In this document: piece after piece, positions 34,372 through 43,088 of the stretch
How the letters are laid out: each line of letters begins with the position of its first letter
Position numbering within the stretch: the stretch's first letter is position 1
DNA from: DRYS01 sp964491605
GTDB lineage: Archaea > Thermoproteota > CALKCG01 > B24 > DRYS01
Assembly (NCBI GenBank): GCA_964491605.1
Contig: CAZBGY010000001.1
Location: 62,001-126,000 of the forward strand
Direction: 5' to 3'
DNA length: 64,000 nucleotides
Translations under genes and position numbers: made by a program
The notes under the pieces: model-generated
Told to the model about the DNA's origin: nothing
What the model saw: the letters and a program-made list of their open reading frames with translations, nothing else
Database searches by the model: none

Positions 34372-36219
34372 ATGCCTAGGGTAAAGCGGATATCGTGGTG
34401 CCAGAATTGCGGTGTCCCATTATTGCAGAAGGTATGCGGTATATGTGGTGGGGTAGGCACAGATGTGGAGCTTACAGGCTTAGCTGATCCTAGACCCGCA
34501 TTTGAAGGTGATTTAAGGCATATAAACGATGGATTGAAGAATTGCTTCAACACGAATCTTAGTATGCTAGGATTGGATGGTATACCCATGATCGTTAATA
34601 GGATACCATACATGGATGAAGCCGTAGAGGTAGTTATAGGTGGAGCTGTAGTAGCGCACGTATTCTTCGATCTATATACGATGAAATGGAAACTAAAGCC
34701 GTTTAGATGGCTTTGTAAAAGGCTTGCCGATGAAGATTTACTACCGGTTATCAAACTCTATTCTAAGCCTAAAGGTAAAGGCTTAATCGAGGATGCATCA
34801 CCTTCAAGTAGCTATACAGATGGATATGTAGCTCTCATCGATAAGAATGAGCAGTCTATAGGTTTAGCTGAATTAATCGGTGGGCGTCTATTTGTCCTTA
34901 AGGTATGGAGTGAAAATGAATGTGCCAAGCCGACTCTTACACGTAGAAGTTTAGATGATATCCTGAAAGCGAACATGGAGAGGGTAGAGATAGCTCGATC
35001 TAGAGCTTGTAAATTCACGACTAAGATTAATCAGAGGTTCAGTTTATCAAATCTTACCCTAGCATATTCCGGCGGTAAGGATAGCCTCGCGACGCTATCT
35101 ATAACGTTGGAAGCAGGTTTAGATCCAACACTAGTATTCAACGATACTGGTTTAGAGCTACCGGAGACCATAGATAACGTCTGGAGGGTTGCCGATAGAT
35201 TCTCTTTGAAGGTTTCAGAAGCATCTGCAGGTGATGCCTTCTGGAGATATCTAGATATCTACGGCCCACCGGCTAGGGATTATAGATGGTGTTGTAAGCT
35301 ATGTAAACTTGCACCTATGAGTAGACTGTATAGGGGGGTGTTCGGTGAGGCTGTGAGCTTTATAGGGCAAAGGAAGTTTGAATCAAGGAGTCGTAGGAGA
35401 TCTAAAGCTGTAGGGCGTAATAGGTTGCTACCTAACGTAATTTATTGTGCACCTATAAACGATTGGACCATGCTCGATGTCTGGCTATATCTGAGAAGGA
35501 TGAAGCTTGATACTTACGCCAACCCGCTCTACCATGAGGGATTCGATAGGATCGGATGTTACCTATGCCCGTACTGTAATGTCGCCGAGTTTAGAGAGGT
35601 TGAGAATCTGCATGAGGATCTCTGGTCTAAGTGGCTACACTATATAAGTGTGTGGGCTTCAAGATTAGGGTACGATAGATCGTATGTGGATAGACATCTC
35701 TGGAGATGGGTTAATATTCCATCAAAGATTTTGAAAACTCTCAATATACATTCATCCATCAGGATGGATGTAGCTAATAGGATAGGATACTCTGAGGTAA
35801 AGTTATGCGATGGTAGTGTTGCTCGGCTTAGTATACCTCGAGGGTTTGATCTAAATCTTATGGATGCTTCATGCTACATATATGGTATAGATTTGAAGAA
35901 GTTGAAAGATATCCTAGCTATAGCTTCGATCGGTAGCTCACGTGTATACATCAATATAAAGGGAAGAGAGGTTACTATAATAATGAGAGATGAGGGATGG
36001 AAGCTTCTACTGAAAGCTGTAGCTAGATCCTCCTTCTGCGCGAAATGTGGTCTATGCGTCGATACATGTTCAGTGAAAGCCTTGATTCTTTCAGATGATA
36101 AAATGGTATTTGAGAGGAGGTTATGCACTAGATGCGGGTTATGCATGCAGGTCTGCCCATCGCTATCTATCGGATCTAAGGTTTTGTTGAATCGTTTCAG
36201 GTCAGTATGCATATTTTAG
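34372..36219 (+). CDS. PAPS-reductase-like PP-loop protein with zinc ribbon and double [4Fe-4S] ferredoxin domain
   Basis: A 615-residue fusion of a type known from archaea. In order: a zinc ribbon (CQNC... CGIC), a PUA-like region (AVEVVIGGAVVAHVFFD), a PP-loop domain with AYSGGKDSLAT (SGGKDS at 233-238), then cysteines in WCCKLCK and GCYLCPYC that may hold a cluster, and a C-terminal bacterial-type ferredoxin with C556/559/562/566 and C585/588/591/595. The PP-loop domain suggests activation of an RNA or sulfate substrate as an adenylate; the ferredoxin supplies electrons. The PUA-like and zinc domains hint at an RNA target. Dissimilatory sulfur chemistry is the alternative. It is followed by an orphan hydrogenase large subunit on the same strand. 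Confidence 0.85.
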   Translation: MPRVKRISWCQNCGVPLLQKVCGICGGVGTDVELTGLADPRPAFEGDLRHINDGLKNCFNTNLSMLGLDGIPMIVNRIPYMDEAVEVVIGGAVVAHVFFDLYTMKWKLKPFRWLCKRLADEDLLPVIKLYSKPKGKGLIEDASPSSSYTDGYVALIDKNEQSIGLAELIGGRLFVLKVWSENECAKPTLTRRSLDDILKANMERVEIARSRACKFTTKINQRFSLSNLTLAYSGGKDSLATLSITLEAGLDPTLVFNDTGLELPETIDNVWRVADRFSLKVSEASAGDAFWRYLDIYGPPARDYRWCCKLCKLAPMSRLYRGVFGEAVSFIGQRKFESRSRRRSKAVGRNRLLPNVIYCAPINDWTMLDVWLYLRRMKLDTYANPLYHEGFDRIGCYLCPYCNVAEFREVENLHEDLWSKWLHYISVWASRLGYDRSYVDRHLWRWVNIPSKILKTLNIHSSIRMDVANRIGYSEVKLCDGSVARLSIPRGFDLNLMDASCYIYGIDLKKLKDILAIASIGSSRVYINIKGREVTIIMRDEGWKLLLKAVARSSFCAKCGLCVDTCSVKALILSDDKMVFERRLCTRCGLCMQVCPSLSIGSKVLLNRFRSVCIF

Positions 36220-36323
36220 GATCTATGTTTCTAACTAAATATTTTACTCATGTAACATTATATTCATGTAGCTTAGTGTAATAGTAGGCGTCCTATATTG
36301 GAGTAAGGGGTTCCATATGCCGG

Positions 36324-36331
36324 GTTTAAAA
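36324..36331 (+). promoter_or_regulatory. TATA box upstream of the hydrogenase subunit
   Basis: GTTTAAAA, about 56-63 bases before the GTG at 36387. It predicts a leader of about 30 bases containing GGAGGT at 36373-36378, a strong ribosome-binding site eight bases before the start. This makes the gene a separate transcription unit from the fusion protein upstream. Confidence 0.4.
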
Positions 36332-36386
36332 CTGTGGAGTAAGGTAGGATTTAGTTCTACGTATGGCTATCTGGAGGTAGATCGAT

Positions 36387-37673
36387 GTGAGTAGGATTAT
36401 AGATATCCCGTATATCTCCAGGGTTGAAGGGAAAGGTGCTTTGGAGATAAAGGTGAGAGGCGATACGATAGAAGATCTTAAACTCAGGATTTATGAAAGC
36501 CCAAGATTCTTCGAAGCTCTCCTAATCGGCAGGAGGTACTACGAAGTACACGAAATCGTTTCTAGGATATGCGGTGTATGCCCTGTAACGCATCAGGTAA
36601 CGGCGTTGAAGTGTATCGAGAAATTAATAGGTTTAGAAGTGCCTGAGCATATACGTAATCTCAGAGAGCTCATGGCTATAGGCGGAGTGATAAGTAGTCA
36701 TGCGCTACACCTATTTGCTATGGCTCTACCAGATTATACCGGTCATCCAGACATCATAGCTATGGCTAAGGATCACCCAGATATAGTTAAAGCTGGTTTC
36801 AGGATTAAGGAGGTAGGCGATAGCTTAGTGGAGGTTATTGGGGGTAGAAGTGTGCATCCTGTATCTACCATCGTAGGCGGGTTTACATCCATACCTACCG
36901 TCGAGAAGTTGAAGAAGTTTAAGGAGAAGCTTATCGAGGCTAAGAATCTATCTCTAAAATACTCAGGCTTCATATCTAGTTTGAACTATCCTGAATTTGA
37001 ACGTAAATGCGAACATGTAGCTTTCTACGATAAGGAAGAATACCCTATTAATCATGGGATTATCAAATCTACCGAAGGGTTGGAGTTAACCGAGGATGAG
37101 TATAGGCGTTGGATATACGAAGTCGAGGTAGGTTATTCTACAGCTAAACATTCATACGTTAAAGGAAGAAGTAGCTTCATGGTTGGGCCACTTCCGCGTG
37201 TAAATATAAACTACCATAACCTTTCAGATGAAGCTAAAGATATCCTCTCATCCACTAGGTTTAAATTTCCGTGCTTCAATCCCTTCGCATCGAATATAGC
37301 TAGATTCGCCGAGATACTAACCCTGATAGATAAGGCTATAAGGATAATAGACGAGAAACCTTTAGAAGGTAGACCACATGTAGAGGTGAGGCCAAGAGCT
37401 GGTGAAGCCTCAGCTATAACCGAAGCACCTAGAGGTGTGAATTTCCATAGCTATCGGATAAACGATGAGGGCGTAGTCACTTATGCATCGATAGCTCCTC
37501 CTACGTGTCAAAATGCGGCTAATATCGAAGTTGATCTATTGGAATACCTTAAAGACTATCTGGATAGAAGTGACGAAGAGATAGCTCATAGAAGTGAGAT
37601 GCTTGTCAGAGCATACGATCCATGCATCTCTTGTGCAACACACTTACTAGAAGTTAAGATATCGAGGATGTAG
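36387..37673 (+). CDS. [NiFe]-hydrogenase large (catalytic) subunit, group 3-like, without partner genes
   Basis: Resembles the alpha subunit of soluble group 3 hydrogenases (sulfhydrogenase/F420-non-reducing type), which activate H2 at a NiFe centre. The 428-residue protein keeps both metal-binding motifs: RICGVCPVTH (C62, C65, H69) and DPCISCATH (C413, C416, H419). A nine-residue tail follows H419 and would be the peptide removed during maturation. GTG start with GGAGGT upstream. No small subunit, diaphorase subunit, maturation endopeptidase or Hyp gene lies in the window, and the flanking genes are a ferredoxin/PP-loop fusion and MoaA. Partners may be encoded elsewhere, or the protein may use another electron carrier. 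Confidence 0.9.
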   Translation: MSRIIDIPYISRVEGKGALEIKVRGDTIEDLKLRIYESPRFFEALLIGRRYYEVHEIVSRICGVCPVTHQVTALKCIEKLIGLEVPEHIRNLRELMAIGGVISSHALHLFAMALPDYTGHPDIIAMAKDHPDIVKAGFRIKEVGDSLVEVIGGRSVHPVSTIVGGFTSIPTVEKLKKFKEKLIEAKNLSLKYSGFISSLNYPEFERKCEHVAFYDKEEYPINHGIIKSTEGLELTEDEYRRWIYEVEVGYSTAKHSYVKGRSSFMVGPLPRVNINYHNLSDEAKDILSSTRFKFPCFNPFASNIARFAEILTLIDKAIRIIDEKPLEGRPHVEVRPRAGEASAITEAPRGVNFHSYRINDEGVVTYASIAPPTCQNAANIEVDLLEYLKDYLDRSDEEIAHRSEMLVRAYDPCISCATHLLEVKISRM

Positions 37674-37675
37674 GC

Positions 37676-38617
37676 TTATTCGAAGTATGGTTTTCTTCTA
37701 GCTATAGCTTCTAGAAAAAGCTTTTTGATATATTCCTCATTCGCTCCGTTTCTTAGAGCTGATACCACATCTACATGGTTATCATAACGTAGTAGGCATG
37801 GTTTAAGTTCACCTCTAGATGTAACTCTTAATCGATCACAGTATCTACAGAATTCAGGATTATGCATCGGCTTCACAAGCTCTACCTCCACACCTTCAGG
37901 TAGAATATACCTAGGTCTGCTATGAACATCTCTGTAATACCTACCTATAGCAATCCTAGATAGAAGCTCTTCCACCCTATCTAAAGGCGTGTGAAGTCTG
38001 CTATATACTTCTTCATCTACCACTCCAGCTCTCTCCAGCTCTATAACCTGTAATACCGCTCCCACTCTAGCAGCATACCTTGCTAGATCCAAAACCTCAT
38101 TTTCGTTCATCCCTCTTAATAGAACCATATTAATTTTAACAGGGTTTAACCCCGCATCGATAGCGGCTTTAACACCATCTAAAACTCTAGGTAGCAGATC
38201 GAAACCTGTAATCATACTGTAGATACTCCTATTCAACGTATTAACTGTAACATTTACACGTTTTAAACCGGCTTCTGCAAGTTCATACGCATAATCTGAT
38301 AGTAATACACCATTAGTAGTCATCGAAATCTCCTCTACATCTTTCAAGCTATGTATCGAAGATACTAAATCAATTATATCCTTTCTTAGAAGAGGCTCTC
38401 CTCCTGTAAGTTTAACTTTATTTAATCCAAGCTCAACTCCGACGCCTACGATAGATAAAATTTCATCGAGACTAACCTCATTCTTCCCGCTCCTACCGTA
38501 AACCTCACCCTCCCTATGGCAATATATGCATCTAAGGTTACACTCGCTTGTAACCGCTATCCTAAGGGTAGATAGTTGCCGTCCATATCCATCTACTACA
38601 GGCAAATATTCAGACAC
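37676..38617 (-). CDS. moaA: GTP 3',8-cyclase, molybdopterin synthesis
   Basis: Converts GTP to the cyclised precursor of pyranopterin in the first step of molybdenum/tungsten cofactor synthesis. The 313-residue radical SAM protein has the N-terminal cluster at C26, C30 and C33 (CNLRCIYCHREGE), LTGGEPLLRKDI, and the MoaA-specific second cluster C257, C260 and C274 (FCRYCDRLRVTSRGELKPC). The terminal GG dipeptide of bacterial MoaA is missing, as in other archaea. It converges on the hydrogenase gene two bases away. Its presence implies Mo- or W-enzymes in the cell. Confidence 0.95.
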   Translation of the reverse strand: MSEYLPVVDGYGRQLSTLRIAVTSECNLRCIYCHREGEVYGRSGKNEVSLDEILSIVGVGVELGLNKVKLTGGEPLLRKDIIDLVSSIHSLKDVEEISMTTNGVLLSDYAYELAEAGLKRVNVTVNTLNRSIYSMITGFDLLPRVLDGVKAAIDAGLNPVKINMVLLRGMNENEVLDLARYAARVGAVLQVIELERAGVVDEEVYSRLHTPLDRVEELLSRIAIGRYYRDVHSRPRYILPEGVEVELVKPMHNPEFCRYCDRLRVTSRGELKPCLLRYDNHVDVVSALRNGANEEYIKKLFLEAIARRKPYFE

Positions 38618-39169
38618 CGCTTATAATCAGAATCCTTTCTGAAGCTTAAATGTTATACTGATCGCTTAACCCAGCTCGGATTTTAAACATTGTTGATCGT
38701 GACGGCTATACCCCTAACCTTCGACGCTAAACATACCTGCAATACTAATGTTAATTCATGGGGATGACTTACTATACTGACGATAGAAAGATAGTTTATA
38801 GTTCGCTGGTATGTAGTGGTAGCTGTTAATTGATGATGAAATGTATCTGGGGAGTTTGGAGTGTAACGCTATTCAATTTTCAGATATTATGAAGATTTTA
38901 GTGGATGTTTTATCCATAAGTAGCCATAATTTAATTGATGATAATAGTTTCTGATAAATTTTAGATAAGTACATAGCAAATATTATCATACACATTTATA
39001 ATGAAATATAAATTATACCAATTTAATTTAGTTTAATAATTAAGAATTTGCAATATTTATATTGATTTTAAACTTTAAATCTATTATTCCATTTATATAT
39101 CTTAGTTCATCCTACCGGAAAGCTAATATAGCGCTCATAGGGGTTTGGTAGCTTGAGGCTGAAATAGTT
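38618..39169. other. Gene-poor region with an extreme AT-rich core
   Basis: These 552 bases hold no recognised gene. The part from about 38850 to 39110 is strikingly richer in A and T than the rest of the window, with long runs built from ATTTAA, TTAAT and ATATAAAT, while the flanks are ordinary. A 37-codon frame (38841-38954, ATG to TGA, reading MYLGSLECNAIQFSDIM...) is open on the plus strand but too short to call. Such a region could be a replication origin, a nucleoid-protein site or transferred DNA. Confidence 0.6.
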
Positions 39170-39511
39170 ATGTCTGTATCGTTTAAAGCTATCGTAGTCG
39201 GTAAGAACCTTGAGAAGCTGCCTAACGGGGAGGAGGTTGTACGTATAGATTTAGCTGAGGAGAAGCCTGCTACCCCACCTATAATTATGGATACTAGTAG
39301 GTTGGAGCAATCCGAGATTGCTAGGGAGGTTCTACCTGTAGTAAGTCAGGTTTTATCATCTCTACCTATATCTCGTGCTATGATAAGAGTTCCTAGGGTT
39401 ACGCTTATACTTATGAGGGATGAATGGGATCAACTGCAATTTAAGCCTGATCTAGGTGATGAGTTAACCGTGACGATAGTTGGAGATGATATCCGTATCT
39501 CTAGATCTTAA
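39170..39511 (+). CDS. Small conserved-looking protein of unknown function (possibly arcadin-1-like)
   Basis: A 113-residue protein with a clear beta-alpha-beta pattern. It has an opening strand VSFKAIVVGKNLEKLPNGEE, then VVRIDLAEEKP, a central amphipathic helix (EIAREVLPVVSQVLSSLP), and a final pair of strands around PDLGDELTVTIVGDDIRI. The ending resembles a small DNA/RNA- or nucleotide-binding fold. The length and outline remind me of arcadin-1, a partner of the archaeal actin crenactin, but I cannot confirm it and no crenactin gene is in the window. It follows the AT-rich island and overlaps the UPF0146 gene by 11 bases, convergent. Confidence 0.6.
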   Translation: MSVSFKAIVVGKNLEKLPNGEEVVRIDLAEEKPATPPIIMDTSRLEQSEIAREVLPVVSQVLSSLPISRAMIRVPRVTLILMRDEWDQLQFKPDLGDELTVTIVGDDIRISRS

Positions 39512-39929
39512 GGATATAGAGATGTGGATGAATCTTCATCCATTTACGTTCATCGAATGTATAGCCCGATTCTCCCTCGGTTAAAGGTCTTATGAGGAGT
39601 AGTGCGCTAATCCTACGGGCTAGGATCTCTACATACGGTATAAGCTCTGGTGGTGGCCTGATCGAGTATACGATCTCAACACCGTCATAATTATCGATCT
39701 TCATCTTCGTTACATCGTCTAACTTAACTTCCAGATCCGGGCATACCGATCGTATATAATCTAAAGCTCTTTGATCTTTATCTACGATTATCACTCTAGC
39801 AAATGGTATACGCTTCTTAATATTATATGCTATCCAGGGGTTGAACCCGGCTCCAATCTCTACGATAGCTCCCCTACCGCTATATAGTTTAGCTATGGCT
39901 TCGACGATATCGTATGTATCCGGTAGCAT
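39501..39929 (-). CDS. UPF0146 family protein
   Basis: A 142-residue protein with a Rossmann-like methyltransferase outline but no substrate domain: VEIGAGFNPWIAYNIKKRIP in the position of the SAM-binding glycine loop, then VIIVDKDQRAL with an acidic residue at the end of strand two, and YSIRPPPELIPY. This pattern defines UPF0146, an archaeal family without assigned function. It would be cytoplasmic. The Hjc gene is 122 bases upstream on the same strand. SAM binding is plausible, activity unproved. Confidence 0.85.
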   Translation of the reverse strand: MLPDTYDIVEAIAKLYSGRGAIVEIGAGFNPWIAYNIKKRIPFARVIIVDKDQRALDYIRSVCPDLEVKLDDVTKMKIDNYDGVEIVYSIRPPPELIPYVEILARRISALLLIRPLTEGESGYTFDERKWMKIHPHLYILKI

Positions 39930-40051
39930 CTCGTACCTCTCTGATTGTTACTATGAAACTCAGCCTTCTTAAAACCTAATCCTAACACTGATGTATCTGT
40001 ATATTCTTTATCCCTATCTGGTATGGCTATGTTTAAACGACTGCCTTCCTA

Positions 40052-40456
40052 TTAAAGGTACTCTTTTAGCTTATGTATTAGGAGGAATTCAGGTTTTATA
40101 CCTGTTTTTATAGCCTCATCCATGGATATGGTATACGTTTTCTCATGTTCTTTGAAATATTTTGGATGTATAAGTAGCCAATCTTTATCTGATCTTTTAA
40201 ATTTAACTGCTATATATGGTATAGCTCCGAATGTTTCGGAGAATCTTACTAACTGATTTATGCTTTCCTTCTTTATATAGATCGTTTTCTTAGATGTCGT
40301 TTTCACTTCGATCGCTACGATTAAGCCTTTATATCCGGCTATTATATCGGGTCGATCAATCTTTGTTCCACTACCCGAGCTTGGGGCTCTAACCACGGCG
40401 AATCCGAGCTTAGATAATCTGCGAGCTAGAAGCCTCTCGTAATCTACCCCCCTCAT
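40052..40456 (-). CDS. hjc: Holliday junction resolvase Hjc
   Basis: A dimeric endonuclease that cuts four-way DNA junctions during recombination and fork repair. The 134-residue protein has the archaeal Hjc/type II-restriction fold motif: E7 in DYERLLARRL, the D37 of RPDIIAGY, and E50-x-K52 in AIEVKTT. The basic N-terminal stretch VVRAPSSGSGTKIDRPD is typical. PEP synthase lies 58 bases upstream on the same strand but is functionally unrelated. Confidence 0.95.
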   Translation of the reverse strand: MRGVDYERLLARRLSKLGFAVVRAPSSGSGTKIDRPDIIAGYKGLIVAIEVKTTSKKTIYIKKESINQLVRFSETFGAIPYIAVKFKRSDKDWLLIHPKYFKEHEKTYTISMDEAIKTGIKPEFLLIHKLKEYL

Positions 40457-40513
40457 AAGGCTAAGAATAAAATATGTGTTTGGTAAGGTTTAAAAATATC
40501 CTAGGAGTTCTAT

Positions 40514-42970
40514 CTAGCCTAGTTCTTTAGCCCATTCAGGTTTAAAGAAAGGTTTCTCTGCTTCGGTTCTCTCCCTCAGGTTTCTAAGCTCTTCTAATAG
40601 TATCTTCTGCTCTATGCTAGCTACGAGTAGTCTCGTCTCTATTACCTTATCTGGGTTTACGGAGATGCTCGTCGCTCCCTCCCTTACTAGGAATTCTACC
40701 ACTTCAGGATAGTTAGATGGAGCTTGTCCGCATATGCTTGTAGTAACTCCATGCCTCCTACAGATTCTTATAACATGGCTTAAAGCTCTCAGTACGGCTA
40801 GATTTCTCTCATCATATATTTCCTGGACTGCTGCATCATCCCTATCTATACCGAGTATTAACATGGTGAGATCGTTCGTACCGAAGCTTACACCATCTAT
40901 TCCCTCCTCTATGAACTTATCTATCAATAGGACTGTGCTCGGTACCTCTACCATTATCCATACCTTGAAATCCGGGCCTCTGACCAACCCCTCCTCCTCC
41001 ATGATCTTCTTAGCTAGGCTTAACTCCTCGACTCTCCTAACAAACGGTATCATAACCCATACATTCTTAAGTCCATACTCATCTCTAACCTTCTTTATAG
41101 CTTTACATTCAAGCCTGAATATATCCGGCTCCTTTATATACCTGAAAGCCCCCCTATAACCTATCAACGGGTTAGGTCCTACATGTCCTGCTTCTCTCTC
41201 ATATTTCTCTCCACCGGGTAGAGCCAAGAATTCATCAGGTTTGAAATCGAGGAATCTGTAAACGACAGGTTTAGGATAGAAGGCTTGAGCTACCATCCTT
41301 ATACCTTCGGCGAAAGCATCTATCATACGCTGTTCTCCTCCTTCCTCGATAAGCAGCCTTGGATGTTTACCTACACTAAGCATTAGATGCTCAGCTCTTA
41401 GAAGACCTACACCATCCGCCTGAGTTTCAGCAGCTATCTTCTCAGCTACATCTGGTATGGATATATTCACATAGATTTTAGTAGCCGTGATCGGCATATG
41501 TGTGGCTAATACCCCGGCAGCCGGTACGGTAGGCGTGGTAGGCGCTACAGCTGGTGCCGCTGGTTTAGCTAGCTCCTCGATTATACCTTCATATATCACT
41601 CCTGTTTTAGCGTCGACTGTATAGTATCCTTCGTTAACTAAGGTTTGAGTAGCATTCTTCGTACCTACTATACACGGTATCCCGAGCTCTCTAGATACTA
41701 TCGCGGCATGGCATGTCATCCCGCCTTCATCGGTTACTATAGCTCCGGCTATCCTCATGTAAGGAACCCAATCCGGGTTCGTCATCTTGGTAACTAGTAT
41801 ATCGCCTTTCTCCATAACCTTTGCAGCTTCTTCATGTGTCAGAGCTATCTTAACCCTACCCGCATATACACCCGGACTAGCTGGTAAACCTTTAAGGACG
41901 ACTTTTCGTTCAACCGTAACTTTAGGTCTCTCAACGGCTTCAACCTCTTCCCTAGGCTTAACGCTCCATACTGTTTCAGGTCTCGATTGAACTATGAATA
42001 TATTCTCTGGGAATGGTAGATCCCTATCTACAGCGAATTCTATATCCTGCGGGGTACCGTAGTGATCTTCTATCCTCTTACCGAGTTTAGCGAGATACTT
42101 AACCTCTTCATCCGTTAAGCTCGGTTTACTCCTCCTCTCAGGAGGTACTTCGAGATGGACTGTTTTACCGGTTTTAGGATCACGTATATACTCGACTGTT
42201 TTCTCAGCTATCTCCTTCTCCACTATCTCAAACGTATTCTTATCGACTATGAAGCGATCCGGTGTCACAGATCCAGATACTATAGCCTCACCGAGACCCC
42301 ATACAGATTCTATAACAATCTTACTCCTATCACCTGTCACGGGATGTATAGTGAACATTACGCCTGCGGATCTGCTGTTAACCATCTTCTGGACGGCTAC
42401 GCTTATCAGTACGCGTTCATGAGCAAACCCCTTCTGGCTCCTATAGAATATAGCTCTAGGAGTGAATAAGCTTGACCAGCATTTCTGTACATACTTTACA
42501 ACTTCATCTTCTCCTCTAACATTCAGATATGTCTCCTGCTGTCCTGCGAAGCTAGCATCGGGCAGATCCTCAGCCGTAGCAGATGATCTGACGGCTACGA
42601 ATACAGCATCCGTACCCACTCTCTTACATAACTCCCTATAATACTCGATTATAGCTCTACGTATATCTTCAGGCATCTCCACAGATTCTATCAGAGCTCT
42701 AACTCTACGTGAAGCTTCTTCATACTGTGTAGGATCCCTAGGATCTTTTATCACCTCCCTGAGTATATCGTAGATCTTACTCGCTATACCTGTATCCTCT
42801 ATGAACTTCCTATATGCGTAAGCCGTGACGGCGAATCCTGGAGGTACCGGTATACCCGCATTTATCATCTCCCCTAGATTAGCATTCTTACCCCCTACCA
42901 GCCCTACATCCCTCTTATTCAGCTCCTCAAACCACAATGTTAGAGCGGTCTCTTTACCCATAGATTTCAC
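40514..42970 (-). CDS. ppsA: Phosphoenolpyruvate synthase (pyruvate, water dikinase)
   Basis: Makes PEP from pyruvate and ATP at the start of gluconeogenesis, releasing AMP and phosphate. The 818-residue protein shows the three expected parts. The N-terminal ATP-grasp domain has GGKNANLGEM and the FAGQQETYLNV segment, the swivelling phosphohistidine domain has GGMTCHAAIVSRELGIP with H421, and the C-terminal TIM barrel has VSFGTNDLTML and the catalytic C747 in SICGQAPSN. A proline/alanine-rich linker (PAAPAVAPTTPTVPA) joins the last two domains. An in-frame ATG three codons later is an alternative start. A large neighbouring transcript unit is not evident. Confidence 0.96.
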   Translation of the reverse strand: MKSMGKETALTLWFEELNKRDVGLVGGKNANLGEMINAGIPVPPGFAVTAYAYRKFIEDTGIASKIYDILREVIKDPRDPTQYEEASRRVRALIESVEMPEDIRRAIIEYYRELCKRVGTDAVFVAVRSSATAEDLPDASFAGQQETYLNVRGEDEVVKYVQKCWSSLFTPRAIFYRSQKGFAHERVLISVAVQKMVNSRSAGVMFTIHPVTGDRSKIVIESVWGLGEAIVSGSVTPDRFIVDKNTFEIVEKEIAEKTVEYIRDPKTGKTVHLEVPPERRSKPSLTDEEVKYLAKLGKRIEDHYGTPQDIEFAVDRDLPFPENIFIVQSRPETVWSVKPREEVEAVERPKVTVERKVVLKGLPASPGVYAGRVKIALTHEEAAKVMEKGDILVTKMTNPDWVPYMRIAGAIVTDEGGMTCHAAIVSRELGIPCIVGTKNATQTLVNEGYYTVDAKTGVIYEGIIEELAKPAAPAVAPTTPTVPAAGVLATHMPITATKIYVNISIPDVAEKIAAETQADGVGLLRAEHLMLSVGKHPRLLIEEGGEQRMIDAFAEGIRMVAQAFYPKPVVYRFLDFKPDEFLALPGGEKYEREAGHVGPNPLIGYRGAFRYIKEPDIFRLECKAIKKVRDEYGLKNVWVMIPFVRRVEELSLAKKIMEEEGLVRGPDFKVWIMVEVPSTVLLIDKFIEEGIDGVSFGTNDLTMLILGIDRDDAAVQEIYDERNLAVLRALSHVIRICRRHGVTTSICGQAPSNYPEVVEFLVREGATSISVNPDKVIETRLLVASIEQKILLEELRNLRERTEAEKPFFKPEWAKELG

Positions 42971-43088
42971 CCTATACTTGATATTCCTCGAGACGTTATA
43001 GTCTAGACTATAAATCAGTCATATTTTAACATTACGATAAGAGGTGCGGCGATGCGTGACGGATAAAACCCTAATCTAGCTTACAGAG

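Noticed and set aside
38841..38954. 37-residue open frame in the AT-rich island
   Set aside because: Too short and without a ribosome-binding site or similarity that I know; the AT-rich composition makes its codons unreliable evidence.
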